The position numbers and the translations under genes are program-made. The notes under the pieces were generated by a model, which did not search any database, was not told the DNA's origin, and saw nothing but the letters and a program-made list of their open reading frames with translations. This document shows positions 34,354-43,002 of a DNA stretch of 61,153 nucleotides, in pieces; position 1 is the stretch's first letter, and every line of letters starts with the position of its first letter. Origin of the DNA: Rugosimonospora africana (GTDB taxonomy: Bacteria; Actinomycetota; Actinomycetes; Mycobacteriales; Micromonosporaceae); the NCBI RefSeq assembly GCF_016862975.1, contig NZ_BONZ01000007.1:1-61153 (forward strand). Direction: 5' to 3'.

Positions 34354-36450
34354 CTAGATTAAGTCGAGTGGATCATTCGGCTCTTCCCGTCGCATCAGAC
34401 GAGCGGAGCCGAAGTCGATGACATTCGCGGCATTGCCCTTCAGTAGGCCGGCAAGCGCTTCAGTGGAGGCCGCCGTCGTGATGATTACTTGCCTGCCCGA
34501 TCCGGACGCCAAGCGAGAGATGGCTGAGCGGAAATGAGCCTCATCGAGTTCGTGCTGGCGCGGCTCATCGAGCATCAAAAGACCGGGATGAGGACCTCCC
34601 GCTCGACTCGACAACTCACGAACCGCATTTAAGTACGCAATCTTGATGCGCACCACGTCACTGGCACTCACATCCGTGTCGAGATCGAAGCCGGGCCGCT
34701 CTGGGCGAAGCGTTTCCTCGTTGATATCGACCTTCGCACTGTCATAACTGCTGAACCCGAACGATTTCAGCTGCTCCCTCATCAGATCTGCAAGTTCGGT
34801 TCGTCGACGAACATCCTCATCAGGCACGACAGTCGGAAGGCGATTGAGTTCCGTGCGAGTCTCAGCCATTTCGATGGCTATATGCTGTAACTGCTCTAGC
34901 TGAGCGGCGACTGCCGAGTTTAACCGCTCAAGCTCGTTTGACCTCACTCCAGAAACTACTCGTTGCGTGATATCACTAGCACTCGGATAGTCCTCGGGCG
35001 CAACGAGGTCGTCTTGTATAGAGCGAATATGACTTCGGCTCGAATCTGCTGCTCGCTGAAGTGCAGCATACGCACCACGGCCTTGGTCCACCGCAGCGCC
35101 CATTTGCTCCCGCATGCCGCGCATGGTTGCTAACTGAGCATTGAGGAGTCCCAAGGTCTCATCTACGTTAAGGGAAGGGCCAAGCGAATCAATCTCGACG
35201 GAGGCTAGCGACTGATGGCAGGTTGGGCAATCATTATCAGCTAGATGGTCCTCGGGATGGTCGCTACCAAGACGTATAAGGGTCTTAACATCGAGATTCC
35301 GCTGACGCTCCTCTTCGAGCGCAGTGATACGACGGTCCAACGCAGCAAGCTGCGATTCATTGATTGACAACTTCTGTTCCACCGCACTGGCGGTCGCGAG
35401 CATATCGCCCAGCTCATCTTCTGCTCGCCGCAGTTGCGTTTGCAGCCGTTCAATCCCTACGTCTGCGACTGTTCGCGCCGGCTCTTCGAGCACAGCCGTC
35501 CGCCCGCCACCTGGTTCAATCAGCCCACGGAGCACCTCAGGGAGTGGGCGCCACTCCCCTCCGTCCAATACCTCGACGCCGGCCTCGGCGAGGGAGGTTG
35601 GACTAACCCCTCCCTTCGAGCCTGCACGCGTACCAGCAGGCAGGTCGGGAATGCCAAATATCCGAGCTCCGGTTACGCTTGCTGCCGCCAATGCCGATTG
35701 CCGGCCCGCCGTCCATTCAGCACGAAGAGACTTGGCAGTGTCTTCGAGCCGTTGGCGTTCAGATTGAGCTGCGGGGCCCTGAAAGGCCAGCAAGAACTCG
35801 ACTGCCCGGCGCGATGGCTCTCGAATCTGAAAATGCGTAACTTGCCTGGCACTGGCAGAGTTCCATGCGCGCTGGTCGCCGTAGACGAACGGAAAGATCA
35901 CCTCAGGATATAGAGGCACCTCACCGCCGGTGAATCGGGGCACTAGCGGAAGCTCCCACCCGAGGAATGAGACCAGAAGCGTATGGAAGCCGCGTGCTCT
36001 TTGTGTTGCACCGCTTTCTCGCACGAAATAGTCCTCCGCCGGCTGGGCAGGCGATCGCGTGAGAGCAGGGCCATTCCACACCCTTACAAGGTTCCGGCTC
36101 AGCGTCGCATGCTTGACTGGCCTTTGCGCGGTAAGCACGTCACCTGAGTCGTTTTGGACTTCTACAGCACACCAACTGCTTTCCACCTCTTCGGTGACCT
36201 CGTCGCCCGAGTCGCCGGTTCCAGGAAATATCAGCTGCTGAGTCAGAGCGCTTCCAAGACGTGAGCTTTGACCGGGGCCAAACATGCCCTCAAGGCCCAA
36301 CGCGAAGATGATAGCTTGCAGACTCTGGGACTTTCCTCTCGTGTTCTCACCGCGAATTATATTCATCCCGGGCATGAAACGGATGCTCGCGCCCGCACCA
36401 CCGGATCTTGTGCGAACTCGAAGACGAATCGCCCTGACCAACAGGCTCAA
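34354..36450 (-). CDS. Zinc-hook ABC ATPase of a three-gene conflict operon (ABC-3C-like)
   Basis: A 698-residue SMC/Rad50-like ATPase. Walker A is GENTRGKS (34-41). A coiled-coil arm is broken by the zinc-hook CPTC (408-411). A signature-like segment (SASDVVRIKIAYL, 595-607), Walker B LLMLDEPRQ (624-632) and an H-loop-like VIITTAA follow. The segment VIFPFVYGDQRAW recalls the ATPases of ABC three-component systems (DUF3732-like), but the Walker B differs from the usual DUF3732 form. The TTG at 36450 fits CGGAGG 8 nt upstream and gives the family-like start SLLVRAIRLRV; an ATG at 36489 is an alternative. Base composition is clearly more AT-rich than the neighbours. It is third in an operon with a small middle protein and a nuclease-like protein. 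Confidence 0.8.
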   Translation of the reverse strand: MSLLVRAIRLRVRTRSGGAGASIRFMPGMNIIRGENTRGKSQSLQAIIFALGLEGMFGPGQSSRLGSALTQQLIFPGTGDSGDEVTEEVESSWCAVEVQNDSGDVLTAQRPVKHATLSRNLVRVWNGPALTRSPAQPAEDYFVRESGATQRARGFHTLLVSFLGWELPLVPRFTGGEVPLYPEVIFPFVYGDQRAWNSASARQVTHFQIREPSRRAVEFLLAFQGPAAQSERQRLEDTAKSLRAEWTAGRQSALAAASVTGARIFGIPDLPAGTRAGSKGGVSPTSLAEAGVEVLDGGEWRPLPEVLRGLIEPGGGRTAVLEEPARTVADVGIERLQTQLRRAEDELGDMLATASAVEQKLSINESQLAALDRRITALEEERQRNLDVKTLIRLGSDHPEDHLADNDCPTCHQSLASVEIDSLGPSLNVDETLGLLNAQLATMRGMREQMGAAVDQGRGAYAALQRAADSSRSHIRSIQDDLVAPEDYPSASDITQRVVSGVRSNELERLNSAVAAQLEQLQHIAIEMAETRTELNRLPTVVPDEDVRRRTELADLMREQLKSFGFSSYDSAKVDINEETLRPERPGFDLDTDVSASDVVRIKIAYLNAVRELSSRAGGPHPGLLMLDEPRQHELDEAHFRSAISRLASGSGRQVIITTAASTEALAGLLKGNAANVIDFGSARLMRREEPNDPLDLI

Positions 36451-36504
36451 CGCGAGCACCTCCGACCTTCCCTGAGGGAGAATGTGCAAAGAAAACGTCG
36501 CCGG

Positions 36505-37074
36505 TCATAATCGCACGGCATTCAGCACCTCGGTAATGCGGCGGTCGCTAAGAGGCGCCAGCCTGGCGAGGAACTCCTTCTCTCCGCGTAAAAGCTCAAC
36601 TTCTGTGTCAAGCCGCGCTGCGAGCGACTTACCTTCGCTTGTCAAGCCGACGCGTCTGCCGTTGACATTGGTTACTCGAGCAAGGCCGTGGACGATTATC
36701 AGGTTCACCGTAACGGGCAGATTTGGATCAAGTCGTTCGGTGACCGTATCGGCGATTCTTCGACCGTCCCACCAGGAAAATAACATCGCACGGCTTCGCT
36801 TAGACCTGATAGCCCAGCTAATCAGATGCAAGCTATCGACGGTTGCTGCCGCACGATTGAAGCGACTGAGCATGAGCACCAGAGTCGCGATGCGATACGA
36901 GATTCGCTGTTCCGCCGGCAGAGGGCGCGGTTGGCGGCGGAATCGGACCGGGGCGTCGAGCTCAAAGATATCGCCGCTACCAGCTAGATTGTCCAAGCTC
37001 GGAGCTGGCCAGGCCGGTTCTAAAGACGCGTCCCGCGCCATAATCCCGCCGATTCCTGGCTGCTTAGGCTGCAT
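36505..37074 (-). CDS. Small middle component of the three-gene ATPase/nuclease operon
   Basis: A 189-residue protein, probably a winged-helix adaptor: RISYRIATLVLMLSRFNRAA, SLHLISWAIRSKRSRAMLF, then VNLIIVHGLARVTNVNGRRV and GLTSEGKSLAARLDTE. This matches the size and look of ABC-3C middle components, which bridge ATPase and effector. The ATG at 37074 has GAGG 6 nt upstream and overlaps the upstream gene by 11 bp; an ATG at 37041 after that gene's stop is an alternative. 54 bp separate it from the ATPase. Confidence 0.72.
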   Translation of the reverse strand: MQPKQPGIGGIMARDASLEPAWPAPSLDNLAGSGDIFELDAPVRFRRQPRPLPAEQRISYRIATLVLMLSRFNRAAATVDSLHLISWAIRSKRSRAMLFSWWDGRRIADTVTERLDPNLPVTVNLIIVHGLARVTNVNGRRVGLTSEGKSLAARLDTEVELLRGEKEFLARLAPLSDRRITEVLNAVRL

Positions 37075-37993
37075 TAGTTGCCTCAGGCTCGTCGAAATCC
37101 AAGGGGCAACGCATAAGCCAATCCGCGATTTGGGCCTCTGAGATCGCACGAGCATGGGCGTCGCGGATCGACGGCAAGGCGCGTCTAACTCGCTCCTCTG
37201 CATCGCCCATAACCCTTAAGAGCATGCGTTCGGGCGGGTCATCAGAGAGAATGAACTCCCCATCCAGACGCTCTTCGAGGTCGTTGAGTAGTTGCTCGAG
37301 TTCGCCGTCAAGCTCTGGATAGTGGTCGCGAATGTAGTCCCTCTGCTCTCGGCCTCCGAGGAGGGAGGATAGGAGCCTCTTCACGTACCTGCCGCGGCGC
37401 TCGAGTCGGGCCAGCTTGGGAACCTTCGAAAGCTTTCTATGCATAACGCCGACTAGCGCCGCTTCAACCGTTGAGAAATCCGGGTCATGAAGTGGCGGAA
37501 GGTGCAATTGGGCGAGTCGCGAATTGACAACCGCATCGTAGCTAATTTGGTAGTGTTCTAGGGTTTGAACCATCACGAAGGCGTCCGGATCGGCGTAGCT
37601 CAACTGGGCCTGCCGCAACCGCGTTGTTTGATTTGTGCAGTGCACGTTTATATCTTTGCTATCCGAGACCGGAACTAAGAGGATCCAACGTCGGATCTTG
37701 ATTGTACCCAGCATTGCTTTTAGCTTTGCTTGGTTATCGATAAACTTGCCGACATCCTCGGTCATTTTGTCTCGGTGCTTTTTGTACCGTTGCTGCACAG
37801 CCAACGGTTCCCTCGGGCTATAGCATTGATAGGCGAGGCCACAGTGCGTGTAAGCCTCAAGCCCAGCATCACCGTCGGAGGTGTCCGGTACTGGAACTAA
37901 CTTCTCCTTGTGCTCACGGTGCAGAACCTGCATGCATAAACGCTGCCAGGCGCCGCCATCCATGCCCTGCAAGCCGGAGAGTGCACCGCTCAT
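37064..37993 (-). CDS. Restriction-endonuclease-like effector of the three-gene operon
   Basis: A 309-residue protein. The N-terminus (about 10-130) looks like an Mrr-like nuclease fold: WQRLCMQVLHREHKEKLV, then D40-G-D-A-G-L-E46-A-Y, then AYQCYSP. The usual Q-x-K of motif III reads Q-C-Y, so the lysine is missing or supplied elsewhere. A predicted sensor strand, ILLVPVSDSKDINVHC, follows. The C-terminal half is helical (QLLNDLEERLDGEFILSDD) and ends in an adaptor-like region. First gene of the operon, overlapping the middle gene. Probable target-cleaving or NTP-sensing effector; the family match is from memory of ABC-3C proteins. Confidence 0.65.
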   Translation of the reverse strand: MSGALSGLQGMDGGAWQRLCMQVLHREHKEKLVPVPDTSDGDAGLEAYTHCGLAYQCYSPREPLAVQQRYKKHRDKMTEDVGKFIDNQAKLKAMLGTIKIRRWILLVPVSDSKDINVHCTNQTTRLRQAQLSYADPDAFVMVQTLEHYQISYDAVVNSRLAQLHLPPLHDPDFSTVEAALVGVMHRKLSKVPKLARLERRGRYVKRLLSSLLGGREQRDYIRDHYPELDGELEQLLNDLEERLDGEFILSDDPPERMLLRVMGDAEERVRRALPSIRDAHARAISEAQIADWLMRCPLDFDEPEATNAA

Positions 37994-39626
37994 CGCATCA
38001 GGCTATCGGCCTAGGTCTCTCTACGGAAGGTCCCCGTCTCGCTACCCCCCGCTTTCGGCGTAGTCCGTCTGCGCGGCTGACGCCTGCCCATCCAGTTGGC
38101 TTTCGGTATCCCTCCGAGGTACGTGATGGCGAGCCGGAGTGGCTATGAGGCGTTCCTCTGCCGAGTGATCGTTGACGGCGAATGGCCCCGCCTTCGTTCT
38201 GTATGCTGTTGACCAGCTCCATCGCGAGCTCGCGAGTCAGGCCGGTTCCGCGGCTGCCGCTACTCAGACGTCAGCGACTGGACGTGCCACGTTGACGATC
38301 TAGCGAGCCAGTCTGCATGGGCTGGCCTCCGGCTGGTGGGTAGCGGTGCGAGATGGGTCACGCAGCCGATTGCGGGTCCAAGTAAGGGTACGAATCTCGT
38401 TGTCCCGGACTAGACGTCCCGCTGGAGACAGTGATCTTGTCCGGTTGCCTGCCATGCCCGTCGCGCTTGCCTGCGTGTCTCGCCTGTCGAGTCCCATCTG
38501 ATGCTTGACGAATCCGTCCCCAGGAGATCCTTAACGAGTGGCCTAAATCTTTTCGCCGAGGCATCTAACGTCGGTGATCACGTCCGTCAGCCAGGTGCGA
38601 CGTGCCCTGCCTCCATGGGAGGGCAACTGTGACGAAGTTCGAAGGCGCGTATCACGCGGACCGTGGGATCGGCGCTCTCGGGCGTACGTAGCCGATCGGT
38701 CAAAAGGAAATCGGGCAAGTTGAACCCGGCCGCGTGCTCGTGCTCGGACAGCACGAACGTTCCGCCGTGCCTCTCCGGCTGCCATCCGTGCCCCAGCGCC
38801 TGGCCGATGACGGCTCGTACGTCAGACGGCGTCGGATAGGCACCGTCGGTGGCGCATGCCCCCCCATGGCGCCGGCCAGGCAACCGACAGCAGATCCGCC
38901 TGGAGTGCCTGGCTCGTCTTCCCAGCTCCCCACACCCGCAGCCGAATGCACCGGTGGCAATCACCGCTACCCTGCACGTGCCGAATCTCCGCACGCCACA
39001 CGAAGTTCCGTGCACCGATTCGCACCTGCCGCAGTCTCGTCCGCACGTGGATCACCTCGTGATCGATCTTCCCTGCTTCGTCGCGACCCGCGAAGGGTAT
39101 TTGCCTGCGACACCTGCCGCCGATCGCCCGGCATGGACGCTAATGCCGCGATGCATGCGGCCATGCGACAGAGCGTGAGCGCGGCACCGCTTGCATCGAG
39201 AAGAGTCGTCAAGCATCAGGTGGGACGCTGGTGTCAGCATCAGGCGTGACACGACAACCTGCGTGCCTCGCCACACTGCCGATTCGTTCTCTTCTGGATC
39301 AAGGCGCCGCGCATGCGCGGCGCGGCGGCGCGCTCGCGGCACGCTGCTGGCGGCGCTAGGGCGCCGGCATCGCGACCGCGGCGCACCGCACCACCGAGTC
39401 CACGACGGTCCAGCTGGCCACGCAGCGCGACCAGGCGTCGTGACGATCGCCGGAGTCGTTCCGCGTTCGACGTAGTTCCGGCGATCGCTGCCGCGCCGCT
39501 GCGCGGCTTGCCACCGGTATCACCCGGCCGCGGCAATCGGCGGGAACGGCGAGGAGGACCGGGCGGTAGTCGTCGTAACCCACCGCCGCAGCCAGCCGAA
39601 TTGTCGCGCTTGATCCGGCGGTCCGA
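37994..39626. other. 1.6-kb stretch without an intact gene inside the AICE
   Basis: No frame here looks like a complete gene. Apart from the fragment at 38,587-38,844 I see only low-complexity Arg/Ala/Ser frames on both strands and short repeated words such as GCATCAGG near 39,218 and 39,238. This is probably a scar of lost cargo between the three-gene operon and the PadR operon. Confidence 0.5.
38587..38844 (-). pseudogene. C-terminal fragment of an unidentified gene
   Basis: One frame encodes a natural-looking stretch (PSDVRAVIGQALGHGWQPER, GTFVLSEHE, LPDFLLTDRLRTPE) with no credible N-terminus; the frame upstream becomes Cys/Arg-rich noise. It is probably the tail of a lost cargo gene. 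No family is named. Confidence 0.35.
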
Positions 39627-40637
39627 TCAGGTTCGCGACTTGCCACAGGTGGGACATAATCCTGGCCGCTGCCGGATCAATCGGGCACGCAGCCCGATGA
39701 CGAGCGGTACTGCACCGGTCGCCAGGATGGTCACGACCACCGTCACGCCGGCGAGCATCGGCCATTCGTTCGGCTGGTTGCCGTAAGGTCCCGCCTGGCC
39801 GGTGACCTCGCTTACGACCCCGGCCAAGGGGTCGATTGCCAGCAACCCGATCGGGAGCAGCAGGAGTAGCACCGCCCACAGTCCGCGGTTGTCTCCGTGA
39901 AGTGCTCGGGAAAAACCCGCGAGAAGGAGGCTGCCGGCCAGCAGGACTATGGCGCCAACGGCTAGTACTTCCGAGTCGATTCCGCGGTAGTAGTGGCCCG
40001 CGCCGCCGATTCGAACGGTGAACAGGAGGGCCGCCGTTCCGGCGATGGCGGGCGCCATCCGGGATGTCCAGGTCGGTCGCGTGGGCCAACCGAGTGCCAG
40101 CATCCCAAGTGCCAACTGTGGCACCAGTACCAGCAGGGGTGGGCGATCATAGCCGGACAGCGCGGCTACGGGCTCCGCGGCCACGGTCGCCGCCAACGCG
40201 GCGAGGACGACCCATCGGGTGAGCCGCGCCGGCAGCGCGAGCGCGGCGAGGCCGGCGCCGAGCCACGCGATCCAAACGACCGCCCCGAGGGACCAGAACG
40301 GACTGACCTGCCTCGTGACCAACCACGACGGCGCCGGGGGCAGCTCGATGTAGGCCAGCCAGACCGCGGCCAGTACCACGGCAGCAGTCAGCGCGAAGGT
40401 GGCCGCTACCGACGCACCAGCAGCGAGGCCGGCCGCCCTGTTGGCGCGCAGGTGCTGCCGCATGCCGCCGCGAAGCACATCCGTGGCATCCGCGACGCTC
40501 GGCAGCCGCTGGTCAGAACCGGCCGCCTCCAGATAGGTGCCGACGATCTCGTCGCCCCGCTCGACCCGGTACGCCGCCGGGTAAGCCAACAACAGCCGCC
40601 GGTAGTGGCGCTCAAGCCGATCCTGTCGCCCGCTCAC
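39627..40637 (-). CDS. Polytopic membrane protein paired with a PadR regulator
   Basis: A 336-residue protein. The first 65 residues are cytoplasmic (LERHYRRLLLAYPAAYRVER, the typical start of PadR-linked membrane proteins). About eight hydrophobic helices follow, and the tail carries CPTCGKS. It overlaps the PadR gene by 4 nt (ATGA). Function is unknown; the pair is common in actinobacteria, where PadR senses a ligand and controls a membrane partner. Confidence 0.75.
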   Translation of the reverse strand: MSGRQDRLERHYRRLLLAYPAAYRVERGDEIVGTYLEAAGSDQRLPSVADATDVLRGGMRQHLRANRAAGLAAGASVAATFALTAAVVLAAVWLAYIELPPAPSWLVTRQVSPFWSLGAVVWIAWLGAGLAALALPARLTRWVVLAALAATVAAEPVAALSGYDRPPLLVLVPQLALGMLALGWPTRPTWTSRMAPAIAGTAALLFTVRIGGAGHYYRGIDSEVLAVGAIVLLAGSLLLAGFSRALHGDNRGLWAVLLLLLPIGLLAIDPLAGVVSEVTGQAGPYGNQPNEWPMLAGVTVVVTILATGAVPLVIGLRARLIRQRPGLCPTCGKSRT

Positions 40638-41032
40638 GCGAGGCCCCCGATCGGTCGCGCTGCCGACTTCCCCGCGCGGCCAGCGGTGGGGTGCGCGGCA
40701 GAACTGGCTTGCTGGTCGCGGGCACGCATCTGGCGGGTGGCCGCGTCGACATTCCGCCGCATCCGCTCGGTCTCGGCGTATAGGACCTCCGTTCCCTTGT
40801 CGGTGAGCTGGTAGTAACGCCGCAGTCGCCCCTCAACCACCTCTTCTCGCTCAACGGCCACCAGGCCGTCGTCGCCAAGCCGGTCCAGCGCGCCATAGAG
40901 CGTGCCTGGACGCAGCGTGATCCGACCGTCAGACAGATCGGCGACCTTGGCGACTACGGCATACCCGTGCAGCGGTTCAGGGGCCAGCGCCGTGAGGATC
41001 AGAAAGGTTGGCTCGCGTAGTGGTGTCGGCAT
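40634..41032 (-). CDS. PadR family transcriptional regulator
   Basis: A 132-residue PadR protein. The winged helix is PTFLILTALAPEPLHGYAVV and ITLRPGTLYGALDRLGDDGL, with RRYYQLTDKG and a C-terminal dimer helix. The ATG at 41032 is chosen; the frame opens upstream through the attachment site, where it is not coding. It is the last gene before the right end of the AICE and is coupled to the membrane gene. Confidence 0.88.
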   Translation of the reverse strand: MPTPLREPTFLILTALAPEPLHGYAVVAKVADLSDGRITLRPGTLYGALDRLGDDGLVAVEREEVVEGRLRRYYQLTDKGTEVLYAETERMRRNVDAATRQMRARDQQASSAAHPTAGRAGKSAARPIGGLA

Positions 41033-41257
41033 GGCGAGCAATATAACGTCTACGAAGCTATACCGGCAACGAAGCCATCTAACTTTCGGGGCAGGCTGTG
41101 CGGCTACCTGCGCTTCCGGCGGCGGGGGGAGGACTGCGGCCCTGCCGCTTGGACCCGGCCTCAGGTGGTCAGGGCTACTCACTCTTGGATCCGGGCCGCT
41201 CTGAGATGCCCGCCCGCGCCACTGGTGGGTCAAGGCCAGGGCGTGCACCGAGGTTGG

Positions 41258-41286
41258 CAAGATCCGGAAGATATACGGAATGATCA
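41258..41286 (+). promoter_or_regulatory. Candidate arm-type integrase sites at the right AICE end
   Basis: CAAGATCCGGAAGATATACG followed by GAATGATCA combines two words found singly at the left end (20,965-20,979 and 20,909-20,928). Recurrence at both ends, about 70-180 bp from each att core, is the pattern of Int or Xis binding sites. Sequence evidence only. Confidence 0.35.
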
Positions 41287-41357
41287 AGGGCGAGGGGGCC
41301 GCATCGGCTGGTGTTGGCCCAGGTCGCGGTACCCGCACCCGACTGGACGCTAGCCCC

Positions 41358-41417
41358 TTCCTAAACCGTGTGTCGCAGGTTCGAATCCTGCCGGGGGCAC
41401 CTCGAAGATCAGCCAAA
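41358..41417 (+). repeat. attR: second copy of the 60-bp att repeat
   Basis: Identical over 60 bp to 20,757-20,816. It carries only the tRNA 3' half, with no 5' half before it, so it is not a functional tRNA gene. It is at once the right end of the AICE and the left end of a second, decayed element. Confidence 0.92.
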
Positions 41418-41749
41418 CGGCACCTGAGCAGCGGATATATTCAACGGTCGACCTGTCGCAATGCGCAGCCGTAGGTCGGCCTGAGCGGCCGTTTGTCGGT
41501 GTCCATGGAATATACGCAGATGGATCTTGGTCGAGTTTTCCCAGGTCATGCCGGCTGTTTGGCGCAAGATCCGGAATGGCGACCGGCGCCAGGTGACCGT
41601 TGGGGCAGCTTGGCACCCACGAGGCGCGGTCGCCAGTGGACGTTGCACGGCCGTAACGCCGGTGGTCGTTGGCGTGTCACTCCGACCTGTGGCGTCGGGA
41701 GCTGATCTCGTCCTTCGAGGGCACTATCGCGATGATCTAGCATCGCTCG

Positions 41750-42292
41750 GTGGAATTCACAGTGGAGTACCGGCTCAGTCCGGGTGAAGTGACCCGGGCG
41801 TTCAAGCGGGGCTTGCGGCGCCAGATAAGGCTGGTCCGCTGGGGAATGCCCTTGATCCTCCTGGCGGGGGCAGCGATCTGCGCATCAGTGCACGCCGTCG
41901 CGGCCAGCGTCGGGTTGGCCGCCGGAGCCGTCGCCGCCCCGATCGCCGCCGCGTGGGCATACCGACGCATGTTCAGCCGGATGGCCGCCCTGCTGTGCGC
42001 GCCAGCGACAGTACGGGTGACCAGCGATGGATACGAGGTCCGGACAGAGCTGTCCACCGTCATGGTGCGATGGGTGATGTTCGATCGGGTGGAGTCAACG
42101 CCCGAGTTCTGGCTGCTGTACCGCGGCCGACCGTTCGCGGCGTTCCTCCCGCGGGCCGCCTTCGACGTTTCGCAGCAGGCCGCGATCGACAGCATCATCG
42201 CTTCGCGCTCCATGGCCGAACGACCCAGGCAGGGCTTACCGTCCGAACAACTCACGCCGCGTCCCGCAACGCCGCCTCGATCCGCCGGTTGA
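41750..42292 (+). CDS. YcxB-like membrane protein
   Basis: A 180-residue protein with the YcxB pattern: EFTVEYRLSPGEVTRAFKRG, two helices (GMPLILLAGAAICASVHAV, GAVAAPIAAAWAYRRMF), then VRVTSDGYEVRTELSTVMV and FLPRAAFDVSQQ. The start is a GTG without a good ribosome site. The last dozen codons run over the antisense integrase remnant, so the natural C-terminus may be altered. Function of the family is unknown. Confidence 0.65.
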   Translation: MEFTVEYRLSPGEVTRAFKRGLRRQIRLVRWGMPLILLAGAAICASVHAVAASVGLAAGAVAAPIAAAWAYRRMFSRMAALLCAPATVRVTSDGYEVRTELSTVMVRWVMFDRVESTPEFWLLYRGRPFAAFLPRAAFDVSQQAAIDSIIASRSMAERPRQGLPSEQLTPRPATPPRSAG

Positions 42293-42385
42293 TGGTCGCC
42301 TCCTGGCCGTCGAGGCACTTCGTGTACACCTTGAGCAGCACGTCCACCGAATCGCTGGCACGTTCTGTCGCGTCGGTCACCTCCA
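42252..42385 (-). pseudogene. Integrase 3'-end remnant of the second AICE
   Basis: About 134 bp closely match the last ~45 codons of the intact int gene (21,001-21,135): GCCTCGATCCGCCGGTTGAT and CCTTGAGCAGCACGTCCACC are shared. The stop codon is kept. A small indel disturbs the frame near the end, and everything upstream is gone. Confidence 0.8.
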
Positions 42386-42471
42386 GCAGGCGGGGCTCCG
42401 AGCTCTGGAATGGCAGGACAACGGGTACAGGTGGCCTACCCTGACAAGTCCCATGAGATGAAGGTGGCGCG

Positions 42472-43002
42472 GTGGTCGGCCGGCATCAGGCGAACGAGCA
42501 TGCACGTATCCCGTTTGAATGGATCGCTCGGTCTCGGCTACGTGTCGTGCTCGTGTGCCTCCTCGGAGCCTGCGTGACCGTTGGAGGAATCCTCCAGGCG
42601 CACCGCAACGCAGTCGAGAACCACTTCCTAGTCGCCACCGGTTCACCTGTCCAGGCAGTGGCCGTCGGAGACAAGTTCGGAGACCACGTCCAGTACACCG
42701 CTGGGGGCCGAGAGCGGATCGTGCCGCTGGCAGGTTCATGGGGCGACTCTCCGCCGTACTCCCGAGGCGACAGCGTGACCATCTACGTGTCACCCACCGA
42801 CCCTCAGCTCGTCGCCACACGAGACGGCCACCACACCTCCAGCGTTGGAACAAGCGTCCCGGTCCCGTTCGTCGTTGCCGGTTTCTTTATCGCTCTCACC
42901 GCTGCGCCGGGAATTGTCCGGTGGCACGCTCGTGTCATCCTGAGCCGCGACCCTCGGTATGACCAGACACGCAGAGAACCGGCTCCTCACTGCCGCCCCT
43001 AA
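42472..43002 (+). CDS. DUF3592-like two-helix membrane protein
   Basis: A 176-residue protein with an N-terminal helix (VVLVCLLGACVTVGGIL), an extracytoplasmic domain with VQAVAVGDKFGDHVQYTAGG and YSRGDSVTIYVSPTDPQ, and a second helix (VPFVVAGFFIALTAAPGIV). The layout fits DUF3592 proteins. The start is a GTG. No operon partner; function unknown. Confidence 0.6.
   Translation: MVGRHQANEHARIPFEWIARSRLRVVLVCLLGACVTVGGILQAHRNAVENHFLVATGSPVQAVAVGDKFGDHVQYTAGGRERIVPLAGSWGDSPPYSRGDSVTIYVSPTDPQLVATRDGHHTSSVGTSVPVPFVVAGFFIALTAAPGIVRWHARVILSRDPRYDQTRREPAPHCRP

Larger units (their letters stand above)
20757..41357 (-). mobile_element. Actinomycete integrative and conjugative element (AICE), about 20.6 kb
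   Basis: The span between the two 60-bp att copies is 20,601 bp. It holds the full pSAM2-like module set: tyrosine integrase, excisionase, RepSA-type initiator, DUF2637 protein, FtsK-like translocase, Pra-like activator and GntR repressor. All are on the minus strand and read towards the tRNA. Cargo sits in two slots: NB-ARC/membrane pair (27,810-30,622) and the three-gene ABC/nuclease operon (34,354-37,993). AICEs excise, replicate by rolling circle and move as double-stranded DNA using the single translocase. All core genes look intact, so the element may be mobile. Coordinates run from the left core to the base before the right core. Confidence 0.88.

Noticed and set aside
34354-36450. SbcC/Rad50 repair ATPase
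   Set aside because: No Mre11/SbcD partner is adjacent, the protein is short, and the operon has the three-component layout.
38734-39249. Plus-strand frames in the gap region as genes
   Set aside because: Amino-acid composition is typical of random high-GC frames; no family pattern or ribosome site.
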